DNA of 64,000 bases from the NCBI RefSeq assembly GCF_963668665.1, contig NZ_OY764901.1, forward strand, positions 486,501-550,500. Direction: 5' to 3'. Position 1 is the stretch's first letter. Each line of letters opens with the position of its first letter. This stretch comes from an uncultured Anaeromusa sp. (GTDB taxonomy: Bacteria > Bacillota > Negativicutes > Anaeromusales > Anaeromusaceae). Under the pieces are notes generated by a model. That model did no database searches. It saw only the letters and a program-made list of their open reading frames with translations, and was not told the DNA's origin. Shown here piece after piece: positions 33,833 to 42,611 of this stretch. The translations under genes and the position numbers were made by a program.

Positions 33833-35041
33833 TTAGTTTGCGCCGCAGCACTTTTTATATTTCTTACCGCTGCCGCACGGACATAATTCATTTCGTCCAA
33901 TTTTATCGGCATTCACTACAGGCTGTTTCTTCTTAACCAGATCTAAGTGACGATCTTCAACACCCTGAAGACGCAGTTCCTGCGGCGCATGGCCTTTCAG
34001 CACCCACAACGGCGTTTCGTTATGCAGGGAAATCAGCGCCTTCGTAAGACCCTGTACGACTTCCATATTGGGGAATTCCAACGCTTCGCCCAATTCCTGC
34101 AATAACAAGGACACATCTTTGTCGTTGCGAATCATTTCTACGCTATATGCGGCCAATTCTCGGGCCACCTGCCGATCCAACTCCCAATTGCTCTGAAATA
34201 CTTCCAACAGCTCTTGGAAGGCCGGATACTCTTCCACAAAGTCCGCTTTTCCCGCCGCATACAATTGCTCATACGAAAACGCCGCAAAAGGCAAGGAACT
34301 GCGCAATTCCTGCTCTTCTCGAACAGCCTCCACGTCATCAACGCGCCAATCCCACCAAAGCCCTTCGCCACAAGCAATATCGCCGTCACTATATAAACGG
34401 TACCAGGATAGCACTCCTAAGATTTCTTCTTCCACTACTTCTTTGCCTGTAAGAGTCTCTAAAAACGCCTTAATTTCTTCTGTCGACAATACACCGTAGT
34501 AATGGAGCAAACCGGTCGTCAAACGAGTCCACTGCTCATTGCGGGCGGCAACCTGTCCCAAGCCTTCCTGATCAAAACGTTCAAACAGCGCTGCAAGCTC
34601 TTGCGGCAAAAACACCGTTTTCCCCGCAGGGAATGTGCCTCGAAATACCCAGCCAACCGTTTCCAGTTCCCGCCAAAGATGATTCTCTTCCTCGCCGACA
34701 AAACGCAGTCCGCCATCAGCAATCGTCTTCTTCAGCCATTGATATTGCACCAAGTCCAACAGTTGAAACAGCGCGGGCGCCCGCAGCAGCAAAGCCTCCG
34801 CCAATACTGGCACCAGTTCCTGCTTTTTCAGCGAGCTGACACCTGCAAGACCCATATTCTGACGAAGCAGCGTAAGCTCCGGCATAGTGCTGGCTGACAG
34901 CGCTTCGACCAGCCCCGGTCTGTCGCTATAGGTATGACGCCAACGTTTTTCTTCCTGTTTGGCCGCTTCTTGCTCCGCCTTTTTAGCCTCTTCCTCTTGC
35001 AAGCTCAAATGCGCTTCGCTTTCCTTTGCTGTTTCTTTCAT
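33833..35041 (-). CDS. SEC-C motif protein of unknown function
   Basis: 402 residues, start after AAGGAGC. The N-terminus (about 1-32) is a charged coiled-coil stretch rich in Glu/Lys. The middle part has several helical repeats with Trp and Leu (for example [28 protein letters not shown]) that I do not recognise. The last 21 residues, [20 protein letters not shown], form a SEC-C zinc-binding motif as at the end of SecA, used to bind zinc and sometimes ribosome or SecB partners. Cytoplasmic. Transcribed ahead of comB. Confidence 0.8.
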   Translation of the reverse strand: MKETAKESEAHLSLQEEEAKKAEQEAAKQEEKRWRHTYSDRPGLVEALSASTMPELTLLRQNMGLAGVSSLKKQELVPVLAEALLLRAPALFQLLDLVQYQWLKKTIADGGLRFVGEEENHLWRELETVGWVFRGTFPAGKTVFLPQELAALFERFDQEGLGQVAARNEQWTRLTTGLLHYYGVLSTEEIKAFLETLTGKEVVEEEILGVLSWYRLYSDGDIACGEGLWWDWRVDDVEAVREEQELRSSLPFAAFSYEQLYAAGKADFVEEYPAFQELLEVFQSNWELDRQVARELAAYSVEMIRNDKDVSLLLQELGEALEFPNMEVVQGLTKALISLHNETPLWVLKGHAPQELRLQGVEDRHLDLVKKKQPVVNADKIGRNELCPCGSGKKYKKCCGAN

Positions 35042-35222
35042 TATGCTCCTTCTTTCCTTTCTAATTATGCGATTTATTACGCGGCAGACTTCTTGTCTTA
35101 CAAGGGTCTGTTCTTTTTATAAGCATAGATGATTTCCCGATTCTTGTCTACTCTTGAAGGCTCCCTCTTGCAAATCTCCACGTACAGCGTCATGTAAAAA
35201 GCCTGACGGATATAAAAAAAAT

Positions 35223-35252
35223 ACAGCAAGCCTTTTTTCATAAGCTTGCTGC
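35223..35252 (-). terminator. terminator after the 60-residue c-di-GMP-switch gene
   Basis: GCAGCAAGC-12 bases-GCTTGCTGT followed by ATTTTTTTTA on the minus strand. Confidence 0.8.
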
Positions 35253-35269
35253 ATACCCCTGTTGTTTAT

Positions 35270-35452
35270 TTAACAACACGCCTTAGCTGAAGCTTGTACA
35301 TACAAATGTACAATCCCCCATTTTCTAAGCGTAGCTATCTGAGAATCCGACAAACACACGCCTTTATCCAACAAGATCATTCCCTGTGAAGAAACAACTT
35401 CTTTCGCCAGCACCATACCGCTTTCTACTTCGGCTACCGTGATCTTTTTCAT
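35270..35452 (-). CDS. 60-residue protein under c-di-GMP riboswitch control
   Basis: Start preceded by AAAGGAGACGG. MKKITVAEVESGMVLAKEVVSSQGMILLDKGVCLSDSQIATLRKWGIVHLYVQASAKACC follows the pattern VxxVxxGMVLAxDVxxxxGxxLLxxGxxLtxxxIxxLxxxGIxxVxV, found at the N-terminus of HD-GYP phosphodiesterases and related signalling proteins. Here it stands alone, with no HD-GYP domain and a terminator immediately after. The complete riboswitch and strong ribosome site argue for a real gene. It may be a free-standing signalling or assembly domain; the role is not known. Confidence 0.8.
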   Translation of the reverse strand: MKKITVAEVESGMVLAKEVVSSQGMILLDKGVCLSDSQIATLRKWGIVHLYVQASAKACC

Positions 35453-35500
35453 GTTCCGTCTCCTTTCTCACAAAAATCAGCCGCACCGCCCAAAACAAAA

Positions 35501-35528
35501 AACTGCTTCAACCAAGGTTGTTGCAGTT
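35501..35528 (-). terminator. expression-platform terminator of the c-di-GMP riboswitch
   Basis: AACTGC...GCAGTT with an inner CAAC/GTTG pair, followed by TTTTGTTTT on the minus strand. The 3' end of the aptamer (AGGTTGCTGC) is complementary to part of the first arm (GCAACAACCT), a likely antiterminator. Confidence 0.75.
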
Positions 35529-35550
35529 TACGTACGCTTCACAAAAAGCA

Positions 35551-35630
35551 GCAACCTGGCAATCCTAGGCTTCCCAGCCCTTAGACCCACGGCTTTGCGT
35601 CCTTGCTTTTCAGCAAGTTTGCCAAATTTG
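35551..35630 (-). promoter_or_regulatory. c-di-GMP-I (GEMM) riboswitch
   Basis: On the minus strand the GEMM landmarks are in order: GGCAAAC, a GCTGAAAAGC-type tetraloop stem, GGACGCAAAGCC, GTGGGTCTAAGG, and CCTAGGATTGCC closing the P1 stem with TTTGGCAA. It lies upstream of the 60-residue gene, with a switching terminator between them. The rest of 35631-35791 is AT-rich, probably its promoter region. Confidence 0.92.
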
Positions 35631-35791
35631 TAATTTTTTAGTATTTACACTTTCATTTTACACAATTTTTTTATATATTACAAGTTTTCTTAGTACTTTA
35701 ATCCCTGGTTTTTACATATTTTAAATACGACCATAGTCTTATGGCGTTAGTAAAAACGCCGCCTGAAAACCTTATACAATTCCACTATGTT

Positions 35792-36595
35792 TCATACGCC
35801 TGCTTTGCGCCGCTCAAAGTAGAAATGGGCTTGAAAATTTTTCGGCATCAAATACGTTTGCGGCGTCTCGCCTACAAGTCTTTTAAATTCTTTGCTGAAA
35901 TGCGCTTGGTCATAGTAGCCTCCAGCCAACGCTAGCGGCAAATACGAGTAAGTCCTCCCCAGCATCAAGGAGCGCAGCGTCCGCTCAAACCGCGCTAGTC
36001 TCTGAAATACCTTCGGCGTTACGCCAACACCCTCTTTAAATTTACGCAACAACGTTCTTTCACTGCTAAACACCACTGAAGGCAGCATGCCCAAAGGAGT
36101 CCCCGCATAAATCCGTCGCACTGCTTCATCCAACCAGTCATCCTGCTTCCGATACCGGTCTAGTAATGCTAGCATCCCACCCTCTACTGCCGCCACTCGT
36201 TCCGGCAGATCTCGCGCCTCTAGCGCTTGTTGCAACCAAGCCGTCCGTCCTGCTTTCCATATCTGCGACGCTTCGCCAATCTGATCTGCAAATAGCGCTA
36301 TGGACTCGTCGCAAAAATGCCGAAAAGCGCCTGCCCGAAAACGCACAGCAAAAAAGCCCACTGCGCCATGAGCTGCATTTTGCCAGCTTTTGCTTCGCGG
36401 CGTTACAACATAAGCTCGGGGCAGAAGAAGTTCTTGATCCAAAGCGCGCGCCCGCCAAGGGGTTCCAAAATGAAGCATCAACTCATGACCGGTACCAGGC
36501 AAGCGCCGCGGCGCAGAAGGCTCCTCTGTCCAGCACCAATAGCGATCAATAAACGGCCGCAGCGCCGAACAAGGCGTAATTTCATTGCAACGCAT
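35792..36595 (-). CDS. AraC family transcriptional regulator
   Basis: 267 residues from the ATG at 36595 (AAAGG nine bases upstream); another in-frame ATG at 36601 is too close to that site. The N-terminal part (MRCNEITPCSALRPFIDRYWCWTEEPSAPRRLPGTGHELMLHFGTPW) resembles the DUF6597 sensor region of AraC proteins. The C-terminal two-helix-turn-helix domain includes EGVGVTPKVFQRLARFERTLRSL and LPLALAGGYYDQAHFSKEFKRLVGETPQTYL, with the classical second HTH. Ligand and targets unknown. It has no coupled neighbours. Confidence 0.9.
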   Translation of the reverse strand: MRCNEITPCSALRPFIDRYWCWTEEPSAPRRLPGTGHELMLHFGTPWRARALDQELLLPRAYVVTPRSKSWQNAAHGAVGFFAVRFRAGAFRHFCDESIALFADQIGEASQIWKAGRTAWLQQALEARDLPERVAAVEGGMLALLDRYRKQDDWLDEAVRRIYAGTPLGMLPSVVFSSERTLLRKFKEGVGVTPKVFQRLARFERTLRSLMLGRTYSYLPLALAGGYYDQAHFSKEFKRLVGETPQTYLMPKNFQAHFYFERRKAGV

Positions 36596-36640
36596 GGTCA
36601 TTATCCTTTCTCCTAATCAAGAAAACCAGCGGAATCCGTA

Positions 36641-36682
36641 TTTTAACAGGAGCACAGGGAGTAAAGGGAGGGTACGTAGAAG
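36641..36682 (+). repeat. purine-rich dispersed repeat, short copy
   Basis: TTTTAACAGGAGCACAGGGA then GTAAAGGGAGGGTACG, between the AraC gene start and the next terminator. Confidence 0.6.
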
Positions 36683-36712
36683 ATCACCGCAGCATCCATG
36701 GAACGTAACAAA

Positions 36713-36741
36713 GTTACCTCTTCGCTGCACGAAGAGGTAAC
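36713..36741 (-). terminator. terminator after the DUF6506 gene
   Basis: Perfect 11-bp stem GTTACCTCTTC/GAAGAGGTAAC, 7-base loop, followed by TTTGTTACG on the minus strand. Confidence 0.7.
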
Positions 36742-36768
36742 TTCACCTTGTACTCGTTTCAGGAGTTC

Positions 36769-37071
36769 TTAAAACAATTCATCCCCGCTGCGATGTCCTA
36801 AGCCTGGGTGCTTGTCAAAACGCACAACGCCGACGGCAATCTCAGGACCTACGGCTTTTTGCACCAGAGCCACGCCCTCGCTGCCAAAGCCGCCGCAAAG
36901 CTCAATAGCCCCAATTCCCTGCGTTTTCAGCTCCTGCGCCGCTGCTACGGCAGCCGCATAGTCCGCCACACCCACAACCGTCAGCTCTACCTGCGGTGTT
37001 TTGACCTGGGCCCGATGTTTTTGCGCTTCCGCCTCCGGCGCCACGAATAAAAATGCCGCTTTCAATGCCAT
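36769..37071 (-). CDS. DUF6506 family protein
   Basis: 100 residues, start after AGGAGGG. MALKAAFLFVAPEAEAQKHRAQV, VELTVVGVADYAAAVAAAQELKTQGIGAIELCGGFGSEGVALVQKAVGPEIAVGVVRFDKHPGLGHRSGDELF matches the small DUF6506 proteins, which have an alpha/beta pattern ending in VGVVRFDxHPGL. Function is not established. Single gene with its own terminator. Confidence 0.8.
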   Translation of the reverse strand: MALKAAFLFVAPEAEAQKHRAQVKTPQVELTVVGVADYAAAVAAAQELKTQGIGAIELCGGFGSEGVALVQKAVGPEIAVGVVRFDKHPGLGHRSGDELF

Positions 37072-37165
37072 GCCCGTTCCCTCCTAAGTAGTTGCCTTTT
37101 AATGCTCAGCAACCTTACTTATATAGTACATCGGACAAACAAAGACGGCTTGTAAAAATCCGCCA

Positions 37166-37801
37166 TTAAAGCTCGGTTTCGCAATATTCCTCGCCAGCCT
37201 CTTTGACACAGGCCGTTCCACCGGACCAGTCGGCAATTCTAGAAAAAAAAGCTGTGTCTTCCGGGCGGTGCAATACATATAGCGTCACCTGTTCCGCAAA
37301 GACCTTCTCTTTGATTGCATAGCCATCGCGGCCTAAATGGTGCTCCAAAACCGACATTAAACCGTAGTCGCAGGAAACGGCGCTGCACGCATAGGGCTCG
37401 CAAAAAACAACGCCTGCAGCCGTTACGCCTTCGGAGGCGGCTTTTCCGTAGGCGCGGATCAGTCCGCCTGCGCCCAATTTAACGCCCCCAAAGTACCGCG
37501 TTACGACGAGCACCGTATCAGTCAGGTTTTGTTTTTTCAGCACTTCCAGCATCGGCTTGCCCGCCGTCCCCGTCGGTTCGCCGTCGTCATCGGCTTTCTG
37601 CTGCTCGCTGTGCTTGCCGACGATGTAGGCTGCGCAATTGTGCGTGGCGTCCGGATGCTTTTCCCTAATTTGTCGAATGAAAGCAACCGCTTCTTCTACC
37701 GTCGCCGCTCTGGCGGCATACCCGATAAAAAGAGAACGATTGATCTCAAACTGCGCTTCACCATATCCCTTAACGCATCGATGCGACTGCAATGCACTCA
37801 T
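37166..37801 (-). CDS. yigZ: YigZ/IMPACT family protein
   Basis: 211 residues from the ATG at 37801 (TTGAGGG upstream), nine bases after the cyclophilin stop; the longer open frame would overlap that gene. N-terminal UPF0029/Impact domain: FEINRSLFIGYAARAATVEEAVAFIRQIREKHPDATHNCAAYIVG, DDGEPTGTAGKPMLEVLKKQNLTDTVLVVTRYFGGVKLGAGGLIRAYGKAA. The C-terminal part is the DUF1949 ferredoxin-like domain. The eukaryotic relative IMPACT affects translation control; bacterial role unclear. Follows the cyclophilin in one unit. Confidence 0.92.
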   Translation of the reverse strand: MSALQSHRCVKGYGEAQFEINRSLFIGYAARAATVEEAVAFIRQIREKHPDATHNCAAYIVGKHSEQQKADDDGEPTGTAGKPMLEVLKKQNLTDTVLVVTRYFGGVKLGAGGLIRAYGKAASEGVTAAGVVFCEPYACSAVSCDYGLMSVLEHHLGRDGYAIKEKVFAEQVTLYVLHRPEDTAFFSRIADWSGGTACVKEAGEEYCETEL

Positions 37802-37809
37802 AGCTTCCC

Positions 37810-38421
37810 TCAAGGAGTAACAATGGTAATTTTTTTCATAACCACATCGGTCTGCGGCCGATCTTGAGCGCCTGTTTTCACCTTGCCAATGGCTTTCACC
37901 ACATCCAAGCCTTCTACTACCTTGCCAAAGATAGCATGCTTGCCGTCCAGCCAAGGCGTAGCGTCCAGCGTAATGAAGAACTGAGAGCCGCCGCTATTAG
38001 GGCCGGCGTTGGCCATGGATAAGATTCCCGCGCCGGTATGTTTCAGGTCTTTATGAAATTCATCAGGAATCACATACCCCGGTCCTCCGGTACCATTGCC
38101 CTTGGGATCGCCCCCTTGAATCATAAAGCCGTCAATAACACGATGGAAAATCAAGCCATTGTAAAAGCCTTTGTTCACCAAGGAAATAAAATTCTGCGCT
38201 GTCCGGGGCGCCTTATCTTCAAACAGTTCCACTTTAAAGGTTCCCATAGAGGTTTCAAAAACAGCCAGACTGTTTTTCTTGTTCGGATCCGCTGGCGGCA
38301 AGGATGTGTCTGCTTTCACAGGCTCCGTTTTTTCCGCCGTTTTGCTTCCAGGACCAGCGCAACCGGTCACCGCGGTTAAGCAAAACAGAAATGTCACAGC
38401 CAAAATCAACATCTTTTTCAT
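37810..38421 (-). CDS. ppi: cyclophilin-type peptidyl-prolyl isomerase, lipoprotein
   Basis: 203 residues, start after GGAGG. Lipoprotein signal [21 protein letters not shown], then a short linker. The cyclophilin domain is complete: [45 protein letters not shown] (Arg and Phe of the active site), [47 protein letters not shown]. It catalyses proline isomerisation of proteins folding outside the cytoplasmic membrane. First of two genes with yigZ. Confidence 0.95.
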   Translation of the reverse strand: MKKMLILAVTFLFCLTAVTGCAGPGSKTAEKTEPVKADTSLPPADPNKKNSLAVFETSMGTFKVELFEDKAPRTAQNFISLVNKGFYNGLIFHRVIDGFMIQGGDPKGNGTGGPGYVIPDEFHKDLKHTGAGILSMANAGPNSGGSQFFITLDATPWLDGKHAIFGKVVEGLDVVKAIGKVKTGAQDRPQTDVVMKKITIVTP

Positions 38422-38456
38422 TAATAAGAACCTCCATTTTGTTTTAGAGTGAAAAT

Positions 38457-38610
38457 ATTGAACAAGAGAACCAGAGTCGCGAGAGGGTCCGACGGAGGGT
38501 TACGGAATTTAACAGGAGTACGACGGTGCTGGAAGCACCTAGGGTCGGTTGCGCCATGGAAGGCATGGCAACCGACGTCTACTGCTCAAAGTGAGGGCAC
38601 GACTGAGACT
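38457..38610 (+). repeat. purine-rich dispersed repeat with an inserted hairpin
   Basis: First part GAACAAGAGAACCAGAGTCG and second part TTTAACAGGAGTACGACGG. A hairpin insertion follows, with stems GTCGGTTGC and GCAACCGAC around 38540-38577, then AAGTGAGGGCACGAC. It lies directly before the 180-bp variable-stem element. Confidence 0.5.
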
Positions 38611-38790
38611 GCGGTGGCCGTGATTGTATTTGAGACTTTTTTTGGAGCAAGACGGTCCGCAGGACGCAAAAACAGGAGGCGACGGAAAAAAGTTCCGTAT
38701 GTCTGAGCGCCAGCGAGTTCGCGGAACTGCCGGCGACTCCTATTTTTGCGAGTCGCGCGGAAATCTTGTCTCAAATACAGTTATGCCGCC
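38611..38790. repeat. variable-stem inverted-repeat element, copy A
   Basis: Ends TGTATTTGAGAC (from 38625) and GTCTCAAATACA, embedded in GGCGGC-type borders. Inside are the shared GGAGCAAGACGGTCCGCAGG block and shared TCTGAGCGCCAGCGAGTT loop. Stems here are GCAAAAACAGGAG (38666-38678) with CTCCTATTTTTGC (38737-38749), and AGTTCCG (38691-38697) with CGGAACT (38722-38728). Copies B and C have other stem sequences that also pair. Confidence 0.75.
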
Positions 38791-38866
38791 GTATATTCCG
38801 CATAATCTTGAAAAATCCTTTCGCGTATTTCGCGGTTCGTTTTGTTAATCCTGGTATATTTAAAGA

Positions 38867-38893
38867 AACCTCCCGCAGGTCCTGCGGGAGGTT
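38867..38893. terminator. terminator after the carboxynorspermidine dehydrogenase gene
   Basis: Perfect palindrome AACCTCCCGCAGG/CCTGCGGGAGGTT followed on the minus strand by TCTTTAAA. Confidence 0.75.
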
Positions 38894-38900
38894 CAATGAT

Positions 38901-40163
38901 TCAGTCTACGCTGTCCAGCGCGGCAATCGCCGGCGGTACAAAGGCCAACGGCTTTTCTTCCACTTCCGTAGGCAAGCCGATTTGATCCAGCAGTTCGATA
39001 AAGGGTGCCGGATCCAGTTCCTCCACATTGACCATATGCTTTACATCCCAGTCGCCCCGGGCGACTAGAATAGCCGCAGCCGCAGCCGGTACGCCTGCGG
39101 TATAGCTGATGGCCTGAGCCTCTACCTCTTGGTAGCATTCCGCATGGTCGCAGGTATTGTAAATGAAAATCTCCCGTTTCTGACCGTCTTTCATGCCGCT
39201 GATAAAGTTACCGATACAGGTCTTGCCGGTATAACCAGGCGCCAGAGAAGACGGGTCCGGCAGGAGGGCCTTCAGCACTTTCAGCGGGACTACTTCCGTG
39301 CCGTCCGGCAGGCGCACCGGCTTTTCCGAAGTCATGCCGAGATTGGTCAGCACGGAAAAAACGTTCAGATAATGATCGCCAAAGCCCATCCAAAAGCGGA
39401 TGGAGTTGGCATCTATGTTCTTCGACAGCGAGTGCAATTCGTCATGGCCTGTAAGGTATACCGGGCAGCTTCCTACTACCGGGAAATCATAGTCCATGCG
39501 AATGGAATGAACTTTTTGCAGCTTCCACTGACGCTCATCCCAAGTCCAAACCTTTTTAAACTCCCGGAAATTGATCTCCGGATCAAAGTTCGTGGCAAAA
39601 TACTTGCCATGGCTGCCGGCATTGACATCCAAAATATCAATGGTATCAATGGTGTCGAAATATTTTTGCTGCGCCAGAGCACACCAGGCGTTAACCACGC
39701 CAGGATCAAAGCCTGCGCCTAAAATAGCGGTAACGCCTCTTTCCGCACAGCGCTCTTTGCGCTTCCACTCATAATTTTCGTACCATGGCGGGTTTTCGCA
39801 AACCTTGTCCGGTTCTTCATGGATGGCTGTATCCATATATACAGCGCCTGTTTCGATGCACGCCTCCAACACAGACATATTGACATAGGATTGTCCCAAG
39901 TTAAGAACAATCTCCGATTTCGTGTCCTGAATCAAGGCGACCAGTGCCGGAATATCCAATGCGTCCACCGCGCGGGAATAGAGCTTTTTCGCAGTATCCT
40001 TCAGATGGTTTTTACGCAGCACGCTTTCAATAATAGCGTCGCATTTGGACTGGGTCCGCGAAGCAATGCAAATATCTCCCAGCACATCGTTGTGCATTGC
40101 ACACTTATGAGCTGCCACATGAGCCACGCCGCCAGCACCGATGATCAAAACATTTTTTTTCAT
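38901..40163 (-). CDS. carboxynorspermidine/carboxyspermidine dehydrogenase (saccharopine dehydrogenase family)
   Basis: 420 residues, start after GGGAGG. N-terminal Rossmann fold (VLIIGAGGVAHVAAHKCAMHNDVLGDICIASRT), AILGAGFDPGVVNAWCALAQQKYFDTIDTIDILDVNAGSHGKYFATNFDPEINFREF, and VEAQAISYTAGVPAAAAAILVARGDWDVKHMVNVEELDPAPFIELLDQIGLPTEV. This wording is that of CASDH, which condenses aspartate semialdehyde with putrescine or diaminopropane and reduces the product with NADPH. It sits 29 bp downstream of nspC, the next enzyme of the same polyamine pathway, which supports the assignment over a lysine-pathway saccharopine enzyme. Confidence 0.92.
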   Translation of the reverse strand: MKKNVLIIGAGGVAHVAAHKCAMHNDVLGDICIASRTQSKCDAIIESVLRKNHLKDTAKKLYSRAVDALDIPALVALIQDTKSEIVLNLGQSYVNMSVLEACIETGAVYMDTAIHEEPDKVCENPPWYENYEWKRKERCAERGVTAILGAGFDPGVVNAWCALAQQKYFDTIDTIDILDVNAGSHGKYFATNFDPEINFREFKKVWTWDERQWKLQKVHSIRMDYDFPVVGSCPVYLTGHDELHSLSKNIDANSIRFWMGFGDHYLNVFSVLTNLGMTSEKPVRLPDGTEVVPLKVLKALLPDPSSLAPGYTGKTCIGNFISGMKDGQKREIFIYNTCDHAECYQEVEAQAISYTAGVPAAAAAILVARGDWDVKHMVNVEELDPAPFIELLDQIGLPTEVEEKPLAFVPPAIAALDSVD

Positions 40164-40192
40164 TTCTTCCTCCCTTTGCTTGTCAAAACGTT

Positions 40193-41299
40193 CTAAGACA
40201 AAGCCGTTCTAAAATCCTCGTAGCTAAAAGATCGCACGCACTCCAGCGTACCATCCAACCGTTTTACAACAATCGCTGGCATCTGCAAGCCGTTAAACCA
40301 ATTCTTCTTTACCATTGTATAGCCAGCCGCATCAATCAGACGAATTTCACTGCCGATTTCTAAATCCCGTTCAAAGTCAAAGGTCCCGAAAACATCGCCC
40401 GCCAAGCAAGAGCGTCCAGCTACCATGTAACGACGCTTTGCCTCCTGGGGCTGCTCCATTTTCCCTTCCAGACGATAAATCAAAAGATCCAGCATGTGCG
40501 CCTCCACTGACGCATCTACAATGGCAATGTCCATTTCGTTATGAACAATATCGACTACGCTTGTTACCAGTTCCGCACAGCCAGTAATCGAGCTTTCGCC
40601 TGGCTCCAGGTAAATTTGCACACCGTATTGTGTGGCAAATTCCTTCAGCAAGGCCGCAAACTCTTCTATCGGATACCCTTCCTTGGTAAAGTATAGGCCG
40701 CCGCCCAAGCTCACCCACTGCAGCTGGTGTAAAAACTCTCCATAGGTTTCCCCTAAACGCTGCAATTGCTCCCGAAATGACGACACGCTGTCGTTTTCGC
40801 AGTTGTAATGAAACATCAAGCCGCTCAGAAGCGGCAACCGTCGTCGAAGTTCCACCATGTCCTGCACCCCCAAACGCGAATAGCGCCGCGCCGGATCCGC
40901 CAAATCAAAGCCGGAAGTACTGAAGCCCGGATTGACCCGCAGTCCCAGCTTGACCCCTTTAGCAACTTCGTGATATCGATCCAATTGAGAGAACGAGTTA
41001 AAAATCACCTTATCCGCAAAAGACGCGACTTCCGCCACATCTGCCGCTGAGTAGCCGACGCAATACGCATGGGTTTCCTTGCCGAATTTTTCATGCCCCA
41101 AGCGCGCCTCATACAAAGAACTGGACGTCGTGCCATCCATATACTGGCTCATCAAATCAAACACAGACCAGGTGGCAAAGCATTTCAGAGCCAGCACGGA
41201 CTTGGCCCCGGACAAATCCCGAACCTGTTTGATGATCTCCATATTCCGTTGTAGTTTTTTCTCATCAATCAAATAATAGGGAGTAGTAAGCTTCATCAT
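40193..41299 (-). CDS. nspC: carboxynorspermidine decarboxylase
   Basis: 368 residues, start after GGAGACGGG. A fold-III PLP decarboxylase: MKLTTPYYLIDEKKLQRNMEIIKQVRDLSGAKSVLALKCFATWSVFDLMSQYMDGTTSSSLYEARLG with the PLP lysine in LALKCF, FHYNCEN, SLGGGLYFTKEGYP, YLEPGESS, and AGRSCLAGDVFG with the active-site Cys region. It decarboxylates carboxyspermidine or carboxynorspermidine to the triamine. With CASDH it forms the alternative spermidine pathway that replaces SpeD/SpeE in many anaerobes. The unit starts here. Confidence 0.95.
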   Translation of the reverse strand: MMKLTTPYYLIDEKKLQRNMEIIKQVRDLSGAKSVLALKCFATWSVFDLMSQYMDGTTSSSLYEARLGHEKFGKETHAYCVGYSAADVAEVASFADKVIFNSFSQLDRYHEVAKGVKLGLRVNPGFSTSGFDLADPARRYSRLGVQDMVELRRRLPLLSGLMFHYNCENDSVSSFREQLQRLGETYGEFLHQLQWVSLGGGLYFTKEGYPIEEFAALLKEFATQYGVQIYLEPGESSITGCAELVTSVVDIVHNEMDIAIVDASVEAHMLDLLIYRLEGKMEQPQEAKRRYMVAGRSCLAGDVFGTFDFERDLEIGSEIRLIDAAGYTMVKKNWFNGLQMPAIVVKRLDGTLECVRSFSYEDFRTALS

Positions 41300-41598
41300 C
41301 CCGTCTCCTATACTACGCGATTTCCGGGTACAACCGGTAGAGGCTACGCGTAAAGTTTACATTCTTTTTACATTAAACCAACATTATGCATTAGCCCTTG
41401 CTTTACAAAAAGGAAAAAATAGGCTACGCTCAGACATAAAGAAAAGTCCCTCAGACAATGCAACGTCCAACAAACTTAGCGGACGGCTGCTCCCTGTGGA
41501 ACCATGAACAGTATTTTGAGTGTACTACAAATAGTGTATTTTCGCAAACATTTTTCATATCGCCTAGGAATATTTCCGTGTTTTGGAGGATAAAATCT

Positions 41599-42426
41599 AT
41601 GTATACTGAATTCAAAGCCATTGTAATAGGCAATGAGCTGCATTTAAACAAAATTGCGCCGCATTTCGGCATTCAAAGAAAATTTAAATGGGAAGACCCC
41701 TTGCTGCTCAAACAGGACCAACTGCAGGGCATTGTCAATAATGCCGACAGTAAAATGGTCTATCTTTTCCATTTTGGAAGCGTAGTTTGCGTCAATCTGC
41801 AGCATCATGAAATCCTGGATGTTATCCATTACTTGAAACGCCTAGAGCCCGAAATAGATATTTCGCAAAACTTCCCTTATGAGGACGATTATAAGCTCGA
41901 AGTCAACACCGAAGCGGACTTCTCCATCAACAACGACAGTCTTGTTGTCGACGCTCAATGCGACCACCATCTAGAAATCATCGCCACCATTTTAGCAAAA
42001 TCCGTCTCGCTCGAAAAAAACGAAAATGAAGTTGACGCTCTGCTGGACCGCATTGAAGCGGTCGTGAACAATCTCAGCCGCGGCGAGCTCGGCATGACGG
42101 ACAGCGGTCTGGCCCGCATGACTGCCAACATTCTGCGGTTTCGTCTCAACACCCTCTCCTATATCATGCTGCTCGACAATCCGGACATTACCTGGAATAA
42201 CGAAGAGGCGGCCTCGCTGCATAACGAGCTGTCCCTGCTCTTCGAGCTCAAAGAGCGCTACGAAAATCTTCGTCATAAAACGGAAACTCTCATGGATATC
42301 ACCGAAGCCTTCTCCGGCTTGGTTCACGCCCGGCGCGGCACGCGCCTGGAATGGGCGATCATCATCCTCATTATGATCGAAATTGTTCTTTCCTTGTACA
42401 GCATGTTCATCAGCCCGTTGCACTAA
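41599..42426 (+). CDS. DUF155/RMD1 family protein
   Basis: 275 residues from the ATG at 41599 after GGAGGA; an open stretch of 47 codons upstream lacks a ribosome site. The DUF155 domain is recognisable: YLFHFGSVVCVNLQHHEILDVIHYLKRLEPEI, then VSLEKNENEVDALLDRIEAVVNNLSRGELGMTDSGLARMTANILRFRLNTLSYIMLLDNPDITWNNEEAASLHNELSLLFELKERYENLRHKTETL. A C-terminal membrane helix (about 252-270: LEWAIIILIMIEIVLSLYSMF) anchors it. Relatives are yeast Rmd1 and human RMND1, the latter needed for mitochondrial translation; the bacterial role is unknown. Monocistronic. Confidence 0.9.
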   Translation: MYTEFKAIVIGNELHLNKIAPHFGIQRKFKWEDPLLLKQDQLQGIVNNADSKMVYLFHFGSVVCVNLQHHEILDVIHYLKRLEPEIDISQNFPYEDDYKLEVNTEADFSINNDSLVVDAQCDHHLEIIATILAKSVSLEKNENEVDALLDRIEAVVNNLSRGELGMTDSGLARMTANILRFRLNTLSYIMLLDNPDITWNNEEAASLHNELSLLFELKERYENLRHKTETLMDITEAFSGLVHARRGTRLEWAIIILIMIEIVLSLYSMFISPLH

Positions 42427-42436
42427 AAAGGGGGAC

Positions 42437-42489
42437 GAGGAACGAAACACAGAGTAAGCAGAGGAACAGAGAAAAGCCAGAGGAAAACA
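42437..42489 (+). repeat. CAGAGGAACAGAGAAAAGCC-type repeat
   Basis: Shares CAGAGGAACAGAGAAAAGCC and CAGAGGAAAAC with 58304-58356. It starts ten bases after the DUF155 stop. Confidence 0.5.
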
Positions 42490-42496
42490 TCAAAAC

Positions 42497-42546
42497 AAGC
42501 CCCAGGCTCTGTTGCACACAAACGTGCTCATCAGAGTCTGGGGCTT
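42497..42546. terminator. terminator between convergent DUF155 and clpP genes
   Basis: AAGCCCCAGGCTCTG and CAGAGTCTGGGGCTT (one mismatch) with a 20-base loop; usable from either side. Confidence 0.7.
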
Positions 42547-42569
42547 TACTATTTATTGACCTGTGTCAT

Positions 42570-42600
42570 GCCCTCCGGTCACTCCGGTTCTCTTGTTCGT
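42570..42600 (-). repeat. purine-rich dispersed repeat, short inverted copy
   Basis: Minus strand reads GAACAAGAGAACCGGAGTGA then CCGGAGGGC, 11 bases after the clpP stop. Confidence 0.5.
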
Positions 42601-42611
42601 CCTTCAACGTC

